Positions 43,717 through 54,912 of a stretch of 64,000 nt of DNA are shown here, piece by piece. Each line of letters begins with the position of its first letter. Position 1 is the stretch's first letter. A model generated the notes under the pieces. The model was not told the DNA's origin. It worked only from the letters and a program-made list of their open reading frames with translations, and searched no databases. The stretch lies in assembly GCF_000151665.1 (NCBI RefSeq), contig NW_013171816.1, positions 543,176 to 607,175 of the forward strand, written 5' to 3'. The position numbers and the translations under genes were made by a program. This stretch comes from Blastocystis hominis. Taxonomy: Eukaryota; Sar; Bigyra; Opalinata; Blastocystidae.

Positions 43717-45364
43717 ATTACTCTCGTACCTTAAATCTAGATTTCTTTATACAACTAGGAACTGCACGTAAATGAAGCAGCGGAAGTTTTCTTAGATTTT
43801 CCGGTTGCAAATGTACATCATTAAAGTTTTGGGGCAAATAAATCTATATGATTAATATTATCCATGCTCTTTTCTACAATGTTTTCTTTCACTTGCGATT
43901 CCGAAGCACCACACTTATACTCATAGACCGGACCTGTCTTATATAGGTTGATTACTTCTGAAGAAGTTCGGTTATCATAGAGGATTTGCTAGGGCATCAC
44001 CATTTTCGATCTTTTTTACATGAGCTCGGAACCGGAATTTAATAGCACGCTGGAATCCATATGCGCAAATATCGTCCCAAGAACAAATATTACAGTACGT
44101 TTTGTTGATAGAAGGGGGGCAAGCCATCGTTGGCATGATCAGAGTGCGATTTAATTGCATTACCAGAGTTGCTAATCGAGGGAGATCCGTCACTACACAA
44201 TGAAAATCCGAGAAGAAGCATACTCTTTACATTATCGATCAGAACATATCCTCCTAGAGGTGTACTGTAATATGAACCATCCTTGTCCTCAAGGTAGAAT
44301 CCCTGCTCTCTCCATCGATAGAGCTTGTTTGAGATCATGATAATGAAGTTATTATGATAGGATATGATATTCGTATCATTTTCATTTCGATCCCAGAAAA
44401 ACTGGTGGGTTTGAGCATAGTCCCTCCCGCTCATAAAAAGATCTGAGGGAAGGTAAGTAAAGTTGAGATTATTCATATTACGAATTCTCCAATAGAGCGC
44501 ATCCTGGTCCATGATGTCCCTCTGATACATTGTATAAATACTATTGTACAAAAGATGTTTTGTGGTAACAGTGGGCATCAGATACATGAATCCAGCGCAA
44601 AGAGTCTCATCCCTCTGCGCCACAATATCATAGGAGCGATATTCCTGAAGCTTTGGAAAAGGGTTGTGAAATAAAAGAACATCACTATCCACATAGAGCA
44701 GATTATAACCACAATTAATTACATCACGTATCGCAGTCAATTTTAGAACCATTTTTAGGAAGGCAGACTTCGTCCACATTTTTGTCCCTTGGGAAGCATC
44801 CTGGGCATTTATGATATCATTTCTATAATAAAATATAGAAGAGAACTCCTTCGACAGAATCTAGACTCAGAGCAAAACAAATAATATACATACATCATAC
44901 CCCTTCTTATCCAAAACAAAGGTCACAAAATTCGGATATTGCCACATCTTATTCAGTCTGTAGAACAAACGATAGATATCCAAATAACCAGAATCACAAA
45001 CAGTGATCATCACATCATTATTGATTGCTTTTTGCTTTAAATATCCATCAATCTCTTGGAGTGTGACTCTTTCCGACCCTCTGACAGGGATTTGCTCCGA
45101 ATTTCGCGCCAAAGTAGGTATTTGTGTGTGCTTTCCCTTAATGTTGATAATATAGGGTGGTAATGTAGTCATGGTCTGGAAATGAGCCTTGCTTACAAGC
45201 ATTTTAGGCTCTGTATACTTTACGGTCTGTAAATCAGCTTTGGTACGAAATAAAACGAATTTCTCACGTTGCACAAATAATTCAGATTGCCAGATACTGT
45301 AGAAAACCACATGAGTACAGGCTAACACAAAAACTAGTATCCTTACCAGTAACATATTCGCCAT
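43717..45364 (-). CDS. Golgi type II glycosyltransferase (nucleotide-diphospho-sugar transferase, GT77-like)
   Basis: Start MANMLLVRILVFVLACTHVV, a signal anchor, then a stem and catalytic domain: ITVCDSGYLDIYRLFYRLN, FVTFVLDKKGYD, KSAFLKMVLKLTAIRDVINC, the metal-binding DxD in YNLLYVDSDVLLFHNPFP, ETLCAGFMYLMPTV, MDQDALYWRIRNM and a C-terminal part with LNRTLIMPTMACPPSINKTY. Four introns: 33 nt after KKGYD, 25 nt before TLVMQLN, 43 nt, and 34 nt before YLPQNFND. The last two exons are short and easily missed; the protein ends SRFKVRE. Donor and acceptor sugar unknown. Confidence 0.8.
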
Positions 45365-45503
45365 TACGCTATTGTTCCTGATAAGTAAGGAATAGACAGG
45401 AAATACAATGAACCTTGTTTATTTAATAATCATCCAGTGACTCTTGATTATCAAGGTGATACCTGGTCATACAACCTTCCCCATATTTGTTCCAAACAAG
45501 GCC

Positions 45504-46265
45504 ATGCAGCGATCTTATCCTGTCTTTAAGAGATGCTTTTCTTCGGTAACTCGATTTCGTTCAGTTTTGCTCATTTTATAGATCAAGGACTCCAAGGCTT
45601 ACCAGGCTGTGAACTGTGCCTTATCTGATCTCATTTTTTAGGTAAAGGATTTCCTTGTGCTCCATCCTACTTATGTGCAGCACACGCGTTATGCACCTGA
45701 AGGTTCTACGACTCCTGGTTTTAGATATCCTGCTCCTGGGTATGGATGGATGCAAACCAATTAGCATTGTAGTTCATACAGAGTTCCAGTCGTTCCGACC
45801 ACTGAAAACACCGACAGATATTTCAAGAACGATTTGATTCAGCACGATACAAGAGGCATGGGACGTGATATCCATGTCGTTCTGAGCCCCCAGATGAAGT
45901 CGCTTCCTCGTGATATTCGAGGCTGCTACATTACTACGTACAGTCTCAAGGGAAACGATGACAAGGTGTTCGAGCACCCCGTAAGTCCATCCTTTTGATG
46001 TAACGGTAGATGTCGGAGATTAAGGCTGGAGATCTTGATCTCTGGACCACGGAGACGGAGGAGAAGGTGAAGGATCATCTCTATGAGCAGATGGGAGATA
46101 ACGTGCCACATCCCGTAGCCCTTTGTGGCGTGATTCACTCTGTAGTTCTGGGAGGCTGAAGCCGGAAAGATTGTCGAGGACTACGAATCCAAGGGACTTC
46201 CTCCTTGCCCTGGAAAGATGTATCAGTGGGAGTGTCCGAAGGAGATGGAGAGTGGACTCTGGTAA
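45504..46265 (+). CDS. Predicted organelle protein, about 200 residues, family not recognised
   Basis: MQRSYPVFKRCFSS is a short presequence, cut by a 36-nt intron. The rest, after four more introns of 28-34 nt, reads KDFLVLHPTYVQHTRYAPEG, SYRVPVVPTTENTDRYFKND, MGRDIHVVLSPQMKSLPRDI, CYITTYSLKGNDDKVFEHP, then AGDLDLWTTETEEKVKDHLY and a C terminus with CPGKMYQWECPKEMESGLW. No membrane span. The style recalls accessory subunits of mitochondrial respiratory complexes, but I cannot support a name. Confidence 0.6.
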
Positions 46266-46385
46266 AACGCTTATATTTATTGGGGTGTTTCTTCACAACA
46301 AACCATTGTAACCAAACAATATATAACACTCACTCCCCTTAGATAACTTGCTTCGTCATCTCGTTTCTTCCAGGATGTCCTGAGT

Positions 46386-47205
46386 CTAATTTTGAACTGG
46401 AACTTGAGCAGGAGCCATCGGAGCCATCGGAGCCATTGGAGCCATTGGAGCCATCGGAGCCACAGGAGCCATCGGAGCCATAGGAGCCATATTATTGTTC
46501 ATCGGATCCATCGGGGCCATATTATTGTTCATCGGAGTCATATCATTCATCGGGGCCATCGAAGCCATATTATTGTTCATCGGAGCTACTGGAGCCATCG
46601 GGGCAGCAGGAGCCACTGGAGCCATATTATTCTGGGTAGCGGAGTCGGCCTGCGTCAAGAGACAAGGGAATAGAAGGTACATTGTTCTGACGATAGTACT
46701 CGTCTAACTGATTGTCCAGATTCTGCTTTGCAATAGCTGGGTCCTGAGGATCAAATCAGACGACAATAGGTATACATTCTGGAAGTACTGCTCCAGATCC
46801 TTGTTAAGCATTTCAGGAGTCTTTTTCTGTTGCTGCGCGCGCTTTTGATTTCTTCGATTTCTCTGGCCTCCTCTTCTATTCGTTGTCGTATTTGCCACTT
46901 GACGATTGCCAGTAGCAGCTCTAATCTGTCGGGACACGACTTCCTGAGTCAACCTCATTCCATTCCCATTTCTTTTAGGTTGATTCTTCGCACCTTGCGC
47001 CTTTGTGTTATAAACCACGCTAGATATTTAGCCGATCCGAAGTGAGAGAGTACAATTGTGAGCGGGCCGTTACCCGACCATTTGAAGTGATAACACGGCG
47101 ACCGTAACGAGAACGTTTTTGAGACCCTGCAGGATGCAACACGATCCTACGAGGCTTAGAGCCACTTTGAATTTTTTGTTGTGACTTTAACTTATCAAAA
47201 TCCAT
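46386..47205 (-). CDS. Basic RNA-associated protein, FoP/ALYREF-like, with MAPM repeats
   Basis: Start MDFDKLKSQQKIQSGSKPRR, then Arg-rich stretches (RVITSNGRVTARSQ, NRRGGQRNRRNQKRAQQQKK). Two copies of a short motif follow, TPEMLNKDLEQYFQN and KQNLDNQLDEYYRQN, which match the duplicated C-terminal motif of Friend-of-PRMT1/ALY-REF mRNA export proteins (LDxELDxYM). The C terminus is a low-complexity run of MAPM, VAPM and MNNN units. Introns: 34 nt before VVYNTK, 32 nt before DPAIAK, 31 nt before ADSATQ. No RRM found. A role in mRNA export is an inference. Confidence 0.6.
46405..46630 (-). repeat. 9-bp tandem repeats coding Met-Ala-Pro units
   Basis: Near-perfect GGAGCCATC-type units on the + strand, alternating with ATATTATTGTTCATC units; both code the MAPM and MNNN repeats of the minus-strand gene. 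Confidence 0.9.
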
Positions 47206-47371
47206 CTCGATTGAAGAATAAATGTTGATTTTAGTATAGCCTGACACCGCGGTTATTTACCGTTCTTGGCATATTTTTCTTAGCCACAATTCGAAAACAA
47301 ACACAAGTATTTAGTTTTTTTTGACTCCACTTTACCCAATTTAAAAGCGCGCAACAGGATTTCCTAGAGTA

Positions 47372-48244
47372 CTACAATTCCAGAAATCCTACTTTCGTCC
47401 AACGATACGTCCCTGTGCGAGGCTTCTCGGAAAACTCAGGAACTCGGCAAACCTCTTTCCCCTACTTTTGGATCCGCGCAGAATGATTTACCTTGCAGAA
47501 ACAAATAAAGACCGGAATTTCTCCCGAGTAACCACTTATGTTCACTTTCAGTTGATCGGCAAGCTCCTGGGAACGCGTCAGATCAACATGGAGGAAAACG
47601 GTGGAGAGAGAGGTGTATTCATTCGACAACTCCGCAAAAAGCATCTTCACATACTCATTTCCATAAGCCCATGTGGTGTCGAACATCGTAATATATTTCG
47701 TGGAGGTCATATCTACTTCAAAGGGGCTAGACGTCTCTCACCATCTAACACCAGCGATTGGAACGATCGTGCACTGTAGTCAATCACTTTAGACGGACCA
47801 TCGAATGTCGGCTGTGGTATACAAAAGAAGATTACTACAGTCGTTACCCCTTAAAACGCTTACACAGGTACACAACTCCATATACTAGAGCCACGTATTT
47901 GTCATATTGGAAAAATAGCACGAATATTAAAGTTTTGCAGTGCAAAAGAAAGGATTGAACGAGACGCTACATAGAAAGTGTTTCAAAATGCAAACATCGA
48001 TGTTGAGTCCATGTCGGATATTTTTCAGTTGGATAATAGCTAATAACAAGAAAATCTGCGTTTCTCTTGTAAGTCCCATCCAACTATGTTCCTTGGAAAG
48101 GAGAGAACTCCCGGAGGGAATAACATATCCTCTCACGAAGAAATACGAAAGAATCACCTATGAATCACGAACCCATTCCTTTTACGATACAATGTAGTGA
48201 GCAACGTAGTAGAGGTCAAGAAAGCGATATTGATATGGTAACAT
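47372..48244 (-). CDS. TMX2-like thioredoxin-related transmembrane protein
   Basis: ER membrane protein with a thioredoxin fold. Start MLPYQYRFLDLYYVAHYIVI is a membrane segment after splicing a 33-nt intron, then ETQIFLLLAIIQLKNIRHGL, FFQYDKYVALVYGVVYL, and the lumenal domain PQPTFDGPSKVIDYSARSF, FDTTWAYGNEYVKMLFAELS, FLHVDLTRSQELADQLKV, GEIPVFICFCKGKEVCRVPE. The site that holds CxxC in active thioredoxins reads WAYGN here, so no redox activity is expected, as in TMX2. Four introns of 29-33 nt. The ATG lies 2 bp from the octamer of the upstream USO1 gene. Confidence 0.85.
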
Positions 48245-48246
48245 AA

Positions 48247-48254
48247 AACAAACA
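48247..48254 (-). terminator. TGTTTGTT motif of USO1 gene
   Basis: Fourteen bases past the USO1 TAA and two bases before the TMX2-like start codon. Confidence 0.75.
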
Positions 48255-48268
48255 TGAAATAACCGCAC

Positions 48269-50058
48269 TTATTCACTCTTTTCTGGGGGACCACTCGCAA
48301 AGAACTCCTCAGCCGACTGCACTGTTTCCTTCTCTTCCTGAATAGGTGTGGCTGGGGTCGGTTCACTGGGTGTCGGTTCACTGGGTGTCGGTTCATTGGG
48401 TGTCGTAGGAGACAGAAGGCTTCGAACCATATTATCCATCATCTTCTTCTCTTCCTGCAATTTCTCGACTGTGGCTTGCAAATCGTTCTACAATGCTTAT
48501 TCCCCATCAACCAATACGCGAGACTGCTTCGCACGCTCGAGCTCCGCAAGCAGTCTCTGGTTTTCCGCTTGCAACTCTTTGACAGTTGCAGAATTATCTC
48601 TCTGAGACGATAACTCAAATAACGTTTTCTTCGTCTCTTCCAATTCGTCCTCCACTGCACGGTAGTCCACAACGAGTTGGCTGAATTTCTTTTCGCTCTG
48701 CTGCAAAGAAGATTGGCAAGCACTCAATTCCTGCTTTGCTTTCGCTGTCTGCTGCTCAAGACTCGCGTATTGCGTGTTGTGTTCGGTTTTATCTAGACAT
48801 GAAGACTCTACAGAAGCGAGAACTTCGTTGCAATTCCTGGCGCAGTTCTTGGATCACGTTTTCGTAGCTGGTGATAGTGCTGTCTAATGTTCGGATTTGG
48901 TTCTCCTTCTTCTCCAAAGACACCATCATCGCACTCATTTCCTGTTCGTGAGTATCTCGGTTTTGCTCTGCGATCTCCTCGAGCTCTTCCTTCTCCTTGC
49001 CGAGCTGCTCAATCTGCCCATTCAACGTTTCCTTCTCCTTTTCAAACGCTTCCTTCTCCATTTGAGATGTGTATTCCAGCTGCTCATAGGATTGCTCCTT
49101 CTCTCGCAAGGCTTCCTCCTTTGAAGAGAAGCGTTGCTTCCAATCGTACACTTCTTGCTCGAGATTTTGGATTTGCTTTCCAGAGGCTTCGAGCTTCTTC
49201 GTCATCGATTCATATTCCTCGACCAATTCAATGCCAGCGCCTTGGTTATTACTAGTAGCCAGCTTGATTGTGCGGAGATCTTGGTCTTGAACACGAATAA
49301 GCTCTTTGTAACTGTTGATGACGATCTGGGAGTCGTCATCAAACATGGGATTGAGCCCGATAAAGAAGGAGAACAGGGTATCTTTGAAACGATGATATAC
49401 ACTTTCCATCAGATCAATCATCGTGATATCCAAACTATTGGTGACTGCACATCGGAAACATCACCGAATTTCGTCCATCGCATTTACGAGGTGAGACTTC
49501 ACAATCGATCGGACACCAGAAAGATAAAAGAAACGGATAGAGAGATTGCAGATCCTGTGCTGAGAATCACAAATCAATGGTTACGTTTCAAAGCCAAGGC
49601 GATCATGGAGAAGTTGAATGTATTCGCGACAATGCGTGGAGGGTTGCAGCAATCCTAAAAGAATGAACAAGCGAAGATAGTTGAGAAGCTGTACATCTGA
49701 GAGTGACTACATCGGTCCATTGCTACCAAAAGAAGAATTCTGGAAGCCCCCGGCCTTTCGAGATTCTTGCACGGCATTCATGTAGTTTATTATGATGGGC
49801 AACGAGTCAAAGGCCGTTTCGGCACTGTTCGGATCGTGAAGAAAAGCGCTTAGCAGGAGGTGTGTGAGATGAGTCTACACGATAGATTTCAATGATAAAC
49901 GCGATACGTTTAGCTCAATTGTCAGATAGTCTCCAAGAACGATATCGCATAAAACACACCACAAACGACGACCGATTGGGTTTGGAGAAGCGCAAGCTAT
50001 CGAATCAGGATTTGCTGATTGTTCTTGAGGTTGAAGCTCTAATTGAATGTTAAGTTCT

Positions 50059-50099
<41 letters not shown>

Positions 50100-52245
50100 T
50101 TGCTCGTGCTCGTGTTCTTGCTCTTGCTCTTGCTCGTGCTCGTGCTCTTGCTCGTGCTCTTGTTCAGGGTCGTTTGCTCTTTCTTCCACTTCCTCCTTTT
50201 CAGGTTCTTTCGTTTCTTCTTCTTCTAATTCCTCCGATTTCTTTGATTCCTCTTCCAAGTTCGATTCCACACCTTCCGTTTTCGCCTTTTCCTCCTCTTG
50301 TGTTTCTTCTTGTTTCTCCTTTTTTTCCTTTCCCTTGGCTTCGCTGCTTTCTCCTTCTTTTTCCTTGCTTTCACTCGTCTCTTCTTCTTCTTCTTTCTTT
50401 CCCTCCTTCTCCTTGTCTTCTCTCTTCTCCAAAAACGAGCAATCCTCATCCCCCACAAACAGCTTCATAAACCCTGAACTATCCTCAGTACAACACTGCA
50501 TGTACACAGAAGAAACCAGCTTAAGCTGATTCAATGCTTTCAAATAGCATTCTTCATCTTCTTTGTGTGTAGCCAGCGTATTCAGAGACTTCATAAAGGC
50601 ACTCTTCAAAATATCGCCACACCCACTCTCCGGATGGATCAAATAACTCCGCAGTTCCGAATCACCCGTGAAAAGAAGCATAAACAAGCGTACATAAATG
50701 CTGCTGTGCTTGTAAAGACCTACAGAGGCGACAGATGTGAGTTCGCTCTCCAAAAAGCCATCCAGAAGCAACGAAACCAAGTCATGGCAGCCATCCGAAT
50801 CCAAAATTTCTACACGCAGCAATTCTTTCAAAAGATTAAAATCGGCTATTCGTGAATCGAGTTTTATTATACGCATCCTACGTGACTGCTGGAACGACAA
50901 AGCCAGGAGAGGCTCGCAGCGAGTCGAGAGATCGAGCAAGTCATCGATGTTGTGACGTCGCTGTTCATTGTCTCCCTCCTCGGTCTCTGCATCTTGGCGC
51001 AGCTGGTAGAGCGTGAAATAGAGCATATTGAACACATATTGGGGATTCTACAAGCATGAGCTGGTTCACAAAAAGGTAAAAACAGCATGCAGCACAGCGC
51101 GGTTTGCCTTAATGACAGGCTGAGCGATGTGCAATCGCTCTTCATCGTCGCGGTACGAATCCTCCTCCATTGCTAGCTCCAAAATCTACACTCAACTCCC
51201 TCGATAACCAGGTACGCAAACAGCAAATTGGTAGCATTGAATATCGACATTACTAACACTTTCCAAATCGCCATATCGTGTTAGATCAATGACTCGGTCA
51301 CCAACAGGTTCATGAACGGTGAACGAGGTGTCATTCAGATCCTCCGTTCCATTGATGACAGGAGTGGATCGGATAGACGACAGGGGAGTGATCTTTTCGC
51401 TCACAGAGAGGATGTCGATGATGGCGTTGATCAGTTTCTTCTGCGAAAACAGCTTGAGCGTCAGCACACTGTTCGCCACCATATTGTAGATCACATGGAG
51501 ACAGTCGCGAGCCACCACGCCCGTTTCAGACTGCAAAATCCGGATCAAGATATCGTAGCCATCTTGGAACGCGATGAACTTGCAAATCTCTTGATTTCGT
51601 CGAGTTAAGGAACGGAGGAGAAGCAGCATCTCGTTTCGGACTTCTTCTCGAGAGTCGTTGAGCACATCGACAAGTTTCTGCAGTCCCATCGAGCATCCCA
51701 AGATCGATTTTTCAACAATACTCTTCGCTTCAGAAAAGCAACTCACTCAAACCTGATTGACAGCTATGCAGTTCTTTAATATCTGGATCGCCTGGATACG
51801 TGTCCACACATCCGGACTGTCAAATAGTCCCAACAGGATTTCGACATACGACTCTTCCTATGAATAAATACGAAACCAAATGCATACACAGAGGAGTGTA
51901 GAAACGTTCTCAATAAGAAGAGTCTCACTGTTTGGAATCTGCTTTAATTCCGTTAGAAAGCACAATATGTCCAAAACTTTTTGCAAAATCTCTTCATCAT
52001 CGACGCCACTCCCGAGAATATAGATCAGACGAGGAATTACGGAAGAGGGAACTGCATCGGGAGCATCCTTTATCGCATCCTACGAATTATATGATATTTC
52101 CATTACTCACAGCGAGATCTGCAGCAGATTGTCTTTTGTCAAGCAACTTGGGCATAGATTCCAACTGCGTCAGGAAAAGATCGATTGACCTTCCAGAATT
52201 GTTTGGAGTCGAAGCGCCCGCAACCCAAGAAAGAAAGGTTGACAT
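48269..52245 (-). CDS. USO1: USO1/p115 vesicle-tethering factor
   Basis: Golgin-like tether for ER-Golgi and intra-Golgi vesicles. N-terminal ARM-repeat head: LSWVAGASTPNNSGRSIDLF, AVPSSVIPRLIYILGSGVDD, EILLGLFDSPDVWTRIQAIQ, LQKLVDVLNDSREEVRNEML, LTRRNQEICKFIAFQDGYDI, SVLTLKLFSQKKLINAIIDI, IYVRLFMLLFTGDSELRSYL. An acidic/Lys/His insert (50045-50430) interrupts the head. The tail, from about 49330 down, is a coiled coil (EEYESMTKKLEASGKQIQNL, ELQAENQRLLAELERAKQSR) ending in a Pro-rich acidic tail (SEPTPSEPTPA). About a dozen introns of 25-33 nt. Total near 1,150 residues; order and length match p115. Confidence 0.88.
50045..50430 (-). repeat. GAGCAC/GAGCAA hexanucleotide and Glu/Lys-rich low-complexity DNA
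   Basis: At 50055-50165 runs of CGTGCT units on the + strand code Glu-His and Glu-Gln dipeptides of USO1; at 50165-50430 the sequence is a CT-rich run coding Glu/Lys. Confidence 0.85.
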
Positions 52246-52295
52246 TGTAAGGAATGATTGAAATAAACACTTCAATGAGTTACAATAGATCTTAA

Positions 52296-53031
52296 CTAAC
52301 AACAACAACTCTTCTTTTCTGTTTCGTCTGATACCAAAAGTGGCTCCGAAATGCTGTTAAACGTTGTTGCATCCTCGTTGTTTTGGCTGAGAAGACCTAC
52401 TTATCACCAAGCAGGAGTATGCAAACCTCGGACTACGCAATCAAGCAATTGAGGGAGATTGTATCCAGTTTTGGCAGATGTACGAATATAGGTCCCGCTT
52501 ATGCTCCTTGTGAATGCTATAGCGTCGGTATCATCGTAATCCGACACCAAGTCAGTCTTATTGCCGACAATCACAAAAACTACCTTTTTATCACAAACTA
52601 CATTCATTTCTTCAATCCAAGACTGCACCTACCTCTCAGTACAGCTCACGAAAAAAACTACCATAGAAAATGTATTTGGAAGTGAAACATCGTATACCAC
52701 AATCGCAGCATCTACAATCCACAATAATTTTGATCTCTACCCGCATCTCGGTAGTAGGCCGGTCCTAATGCGTGGTATTGCTCTTGTCCAGCTGTATCCC
52801 ACAAGTCTAGCGTAACGGTCTGTTTCATCAAACGACATAACAACCATTACAGTCCCGTTGACAGATACATTCTTTTTATAGTTAGTCGCTTTTGTTGTCG
52901 TCTGCTCTCCTTCCTCGAACGTCCCCTTTATTATCTGCTTCAGCATTGAGCTTTTCCCCACACGGCCTACAGATAGGATTCTAAGAATGGCCAATACCCT
53001 CTCCTAACAATACAACTTTATAGGTTTTCAT
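52296..53031 (-). CDS. Rab GTPase, Rab21/Rab5-like
   Basis: Vesicle-traffic GTPase. First exon [12 protein letters not shown], then after a 31-nt intron [17 protein letters not shown] (G1), [35 protein letters not shown] (G3; HALGPxYYRD is a Rab21 hallmark), GNKTDLVSD (G4), RTSAKTGYN (G5). A 30-nt intron after LLDCVVRG switches to an exon ending [11 protein letters not shown], a C-terminal Cys cluster for geranylgeranylation; without that splice the frame would stop at HTPAW. Five introns of 29-33 nt. Likely early-endosomal. Confidence 0.9.
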
Positions 53032-53283
53032 AGAATAATATGGGATAAAAGTATTCTATTGTTTCTGGGTGAGCCAACTTGGCTCCAACACATTATATTG
53101 TTCCTTAAGATAATTTACTTAATTCCTATTTGTTCACAATTGTATGTGTGATCATACTGTTGACAGGATTTCAAAGAGTTCTGAAGTATAAAGGGTTAAC
53201 AAAGCACTTTATGCTAAAAACACAATTATCTTTTCATAGAAACAGAGAGACATGCTTTGTACTGAACATCTAGCGAATTCAAA

Positions 53284-54846
53284 ATGTCCCTCCCTTTGAA
53301 ATGTCACTTTTTTCTTCCTTCTGGCTTTACAGATTGGGCGGGTGCACGACAATCAGTGGAGGCAATGGTTCGGAAGATAAAAAAGAAAACAATGGACAGC
53401 AAGCTGATTTCCTCAGAGAAGGAGCAGCCGGTGGAATGCATTGAAAAGAATTTGTTGTGTTGTTACTGGTAATCCGATTTTGAACTCCTGTCATCTTTAA
53501 GCAACAAACTGCTCACAAAGCCAAATCGTTTGAATTGCGGACACTTAATTTGCCAGTACGTTCGTCTGAGGTATATCTATTGCATAGGAGGTGTATAAGC
53601 TCCCTTTTAAAAAGAGCGGATTCTTGTCCTCAATGCCACGCTCCCATTTTACGCGAGAATATTACTCCAGACCCCCTCATTGTCGTATCTTTGGGTAGTG
53701 ATGTTATGTACAGAGCAGTTTGGCTACCCAGCTGAAAGAAATCAAAGAGTCGCACACAGAAAATGAATTGATTGTTACTGATTCAGTGGATGCTCTTAGT
53801 GGTCGTTCTGTATATGATATCAAACAAGAGTTAAAGAGTTTATCTCCTATGAATAGTCCTCATAAAGCTCAAGCAAACGATACAGCGTCAAGGTTCCAAT
53901 CCAAGGAAGAACCAAAGAAGAAGTTGGAGATCGTGGATGACAGCAGCAATGATGCGTTTACCTTTCTTTGCAGCCATCCCGAAGTTCGATCCGCTCCTCT
54001 GCGCACATCATTCACAGATGCTCCCAAGCCGGTTTCCCGGAAGCGGAGCCGTCCATCCATCATGAAGTCGTCTGAAGAGAAAGCCGCTGCGGGTGATGAC
54101 TTCGTGAGTAGGCTTCCCAGAGAGATTCGTGAGGAATAGTATCGGATTACATGATCATCGTTTCGTCTCTGAGCACCTCTGCGGTCGATAAGATCCGCCA
54201 GTTTGCTTCCCAGCACAGCGTGCTTTGGAATCGCGAGTTCCCCTACCAGGTGAACTTGGTGGATGCAGCATGTCCGCAGGTGCTGAACAAACCCGCCTTG
54301 GAGGTGGTGGAGCAGAACCGAGGTCGGCGGAAGCAGCAAGTGCAGAAGTACATTTTGGTGATTCGCACGGAGAATGGATGGTGCAAGCGAACCGTGAAAT
54401 ACCTGTATGGATTGGCGTGGTAGGAGTGAGAGAACCGATCGAATTGTAGCGGAGCCTGGATCGTGACGCTGGATTGGATCGAAGCCAACCTTACCTCCGA
54501 TCATCTCATCCCTCCGCATGCATTCGAGGTGCTGGGCGACACGAAGACGAAGGTGCTCAACGTGCCGCGAACCTCGCGGTTGGCGCATGAAAAGGGCAGT
54601 CCGGGAATCTTTTATGGGATCTTTTTCTTTGTGCGGGTGCGCGATACGGGGGATGGAATCCCGCTGAATATTCTGTTGGATCTGATGCAACGGTGCGGGT
54701 GTATTCGAAGTTTGGAGGATGTGAATTTCCGAGGGAAGAGCATGCGAGTGATCGAAGTGGTGGAAAAGCTCACCTCCAGAAGCAGTTTGGATGAGGTTAC
54801 GGTGGATTGGGTGTTGAACTGCATTGGTAGTTGGAAAGTTCTATAG
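53284..54846 (+). CDS. RING plus tandem-BRCT protein, BRCA1/BARD1-like
   Basis: Probable E3 ubiquitin ligase of the DNA-damage response. RING near residues 55-95: LLCCYCNKLLTKPNRLNCGH, then LICQRCISSLLKRADSCPQC, giving C-x2-C...C-x-H-x2-C-x2-C...C-x2-C across two introns of 32-33 nt. The middle is disordered and basic/Ser-rich (PKPVSRKRSRPSIMKSSEEK). The C terminus carries two BRCT-like repeats: VSSLSTSAVDKIRQFASQHS ... CGAWIVTLDWIEANL, and GIFYGIFFFVRVRD ... LDEVTVDWVLNCIGSW. Much shorter than human BRCA1, closer to BARD1 or plant forms. One intron near 54082-54124 is uncertain (43 nt). TAG at 54844-54846. Confidence 0.75.
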
Positions 54847-54856
54847 TAGTAATCGC

Positions 54857-54864
54857 TGTTTGTT
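54857..54864 (+). terminator. TGTTTGTT motif of RING-BRCT gene
   Basis: Ten bases after the TAG; it places the hexanucleotide array outside this gene. Confidence 0.65.
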
Positions 54865-54912
54865 TGAATTTGCCTTTTGTCTGCTCTTGTTGGTTTTGGT
54901 CTAGGTCGTTGG

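Noticed and set aside
52402-52434. Rab end at HTPAW without cysteines, considered as a non-prenylated Rab
   Set aside because: A 30-nt GT...AG intron at this point restores a tail ending in CCC, the expected prenylation signal.
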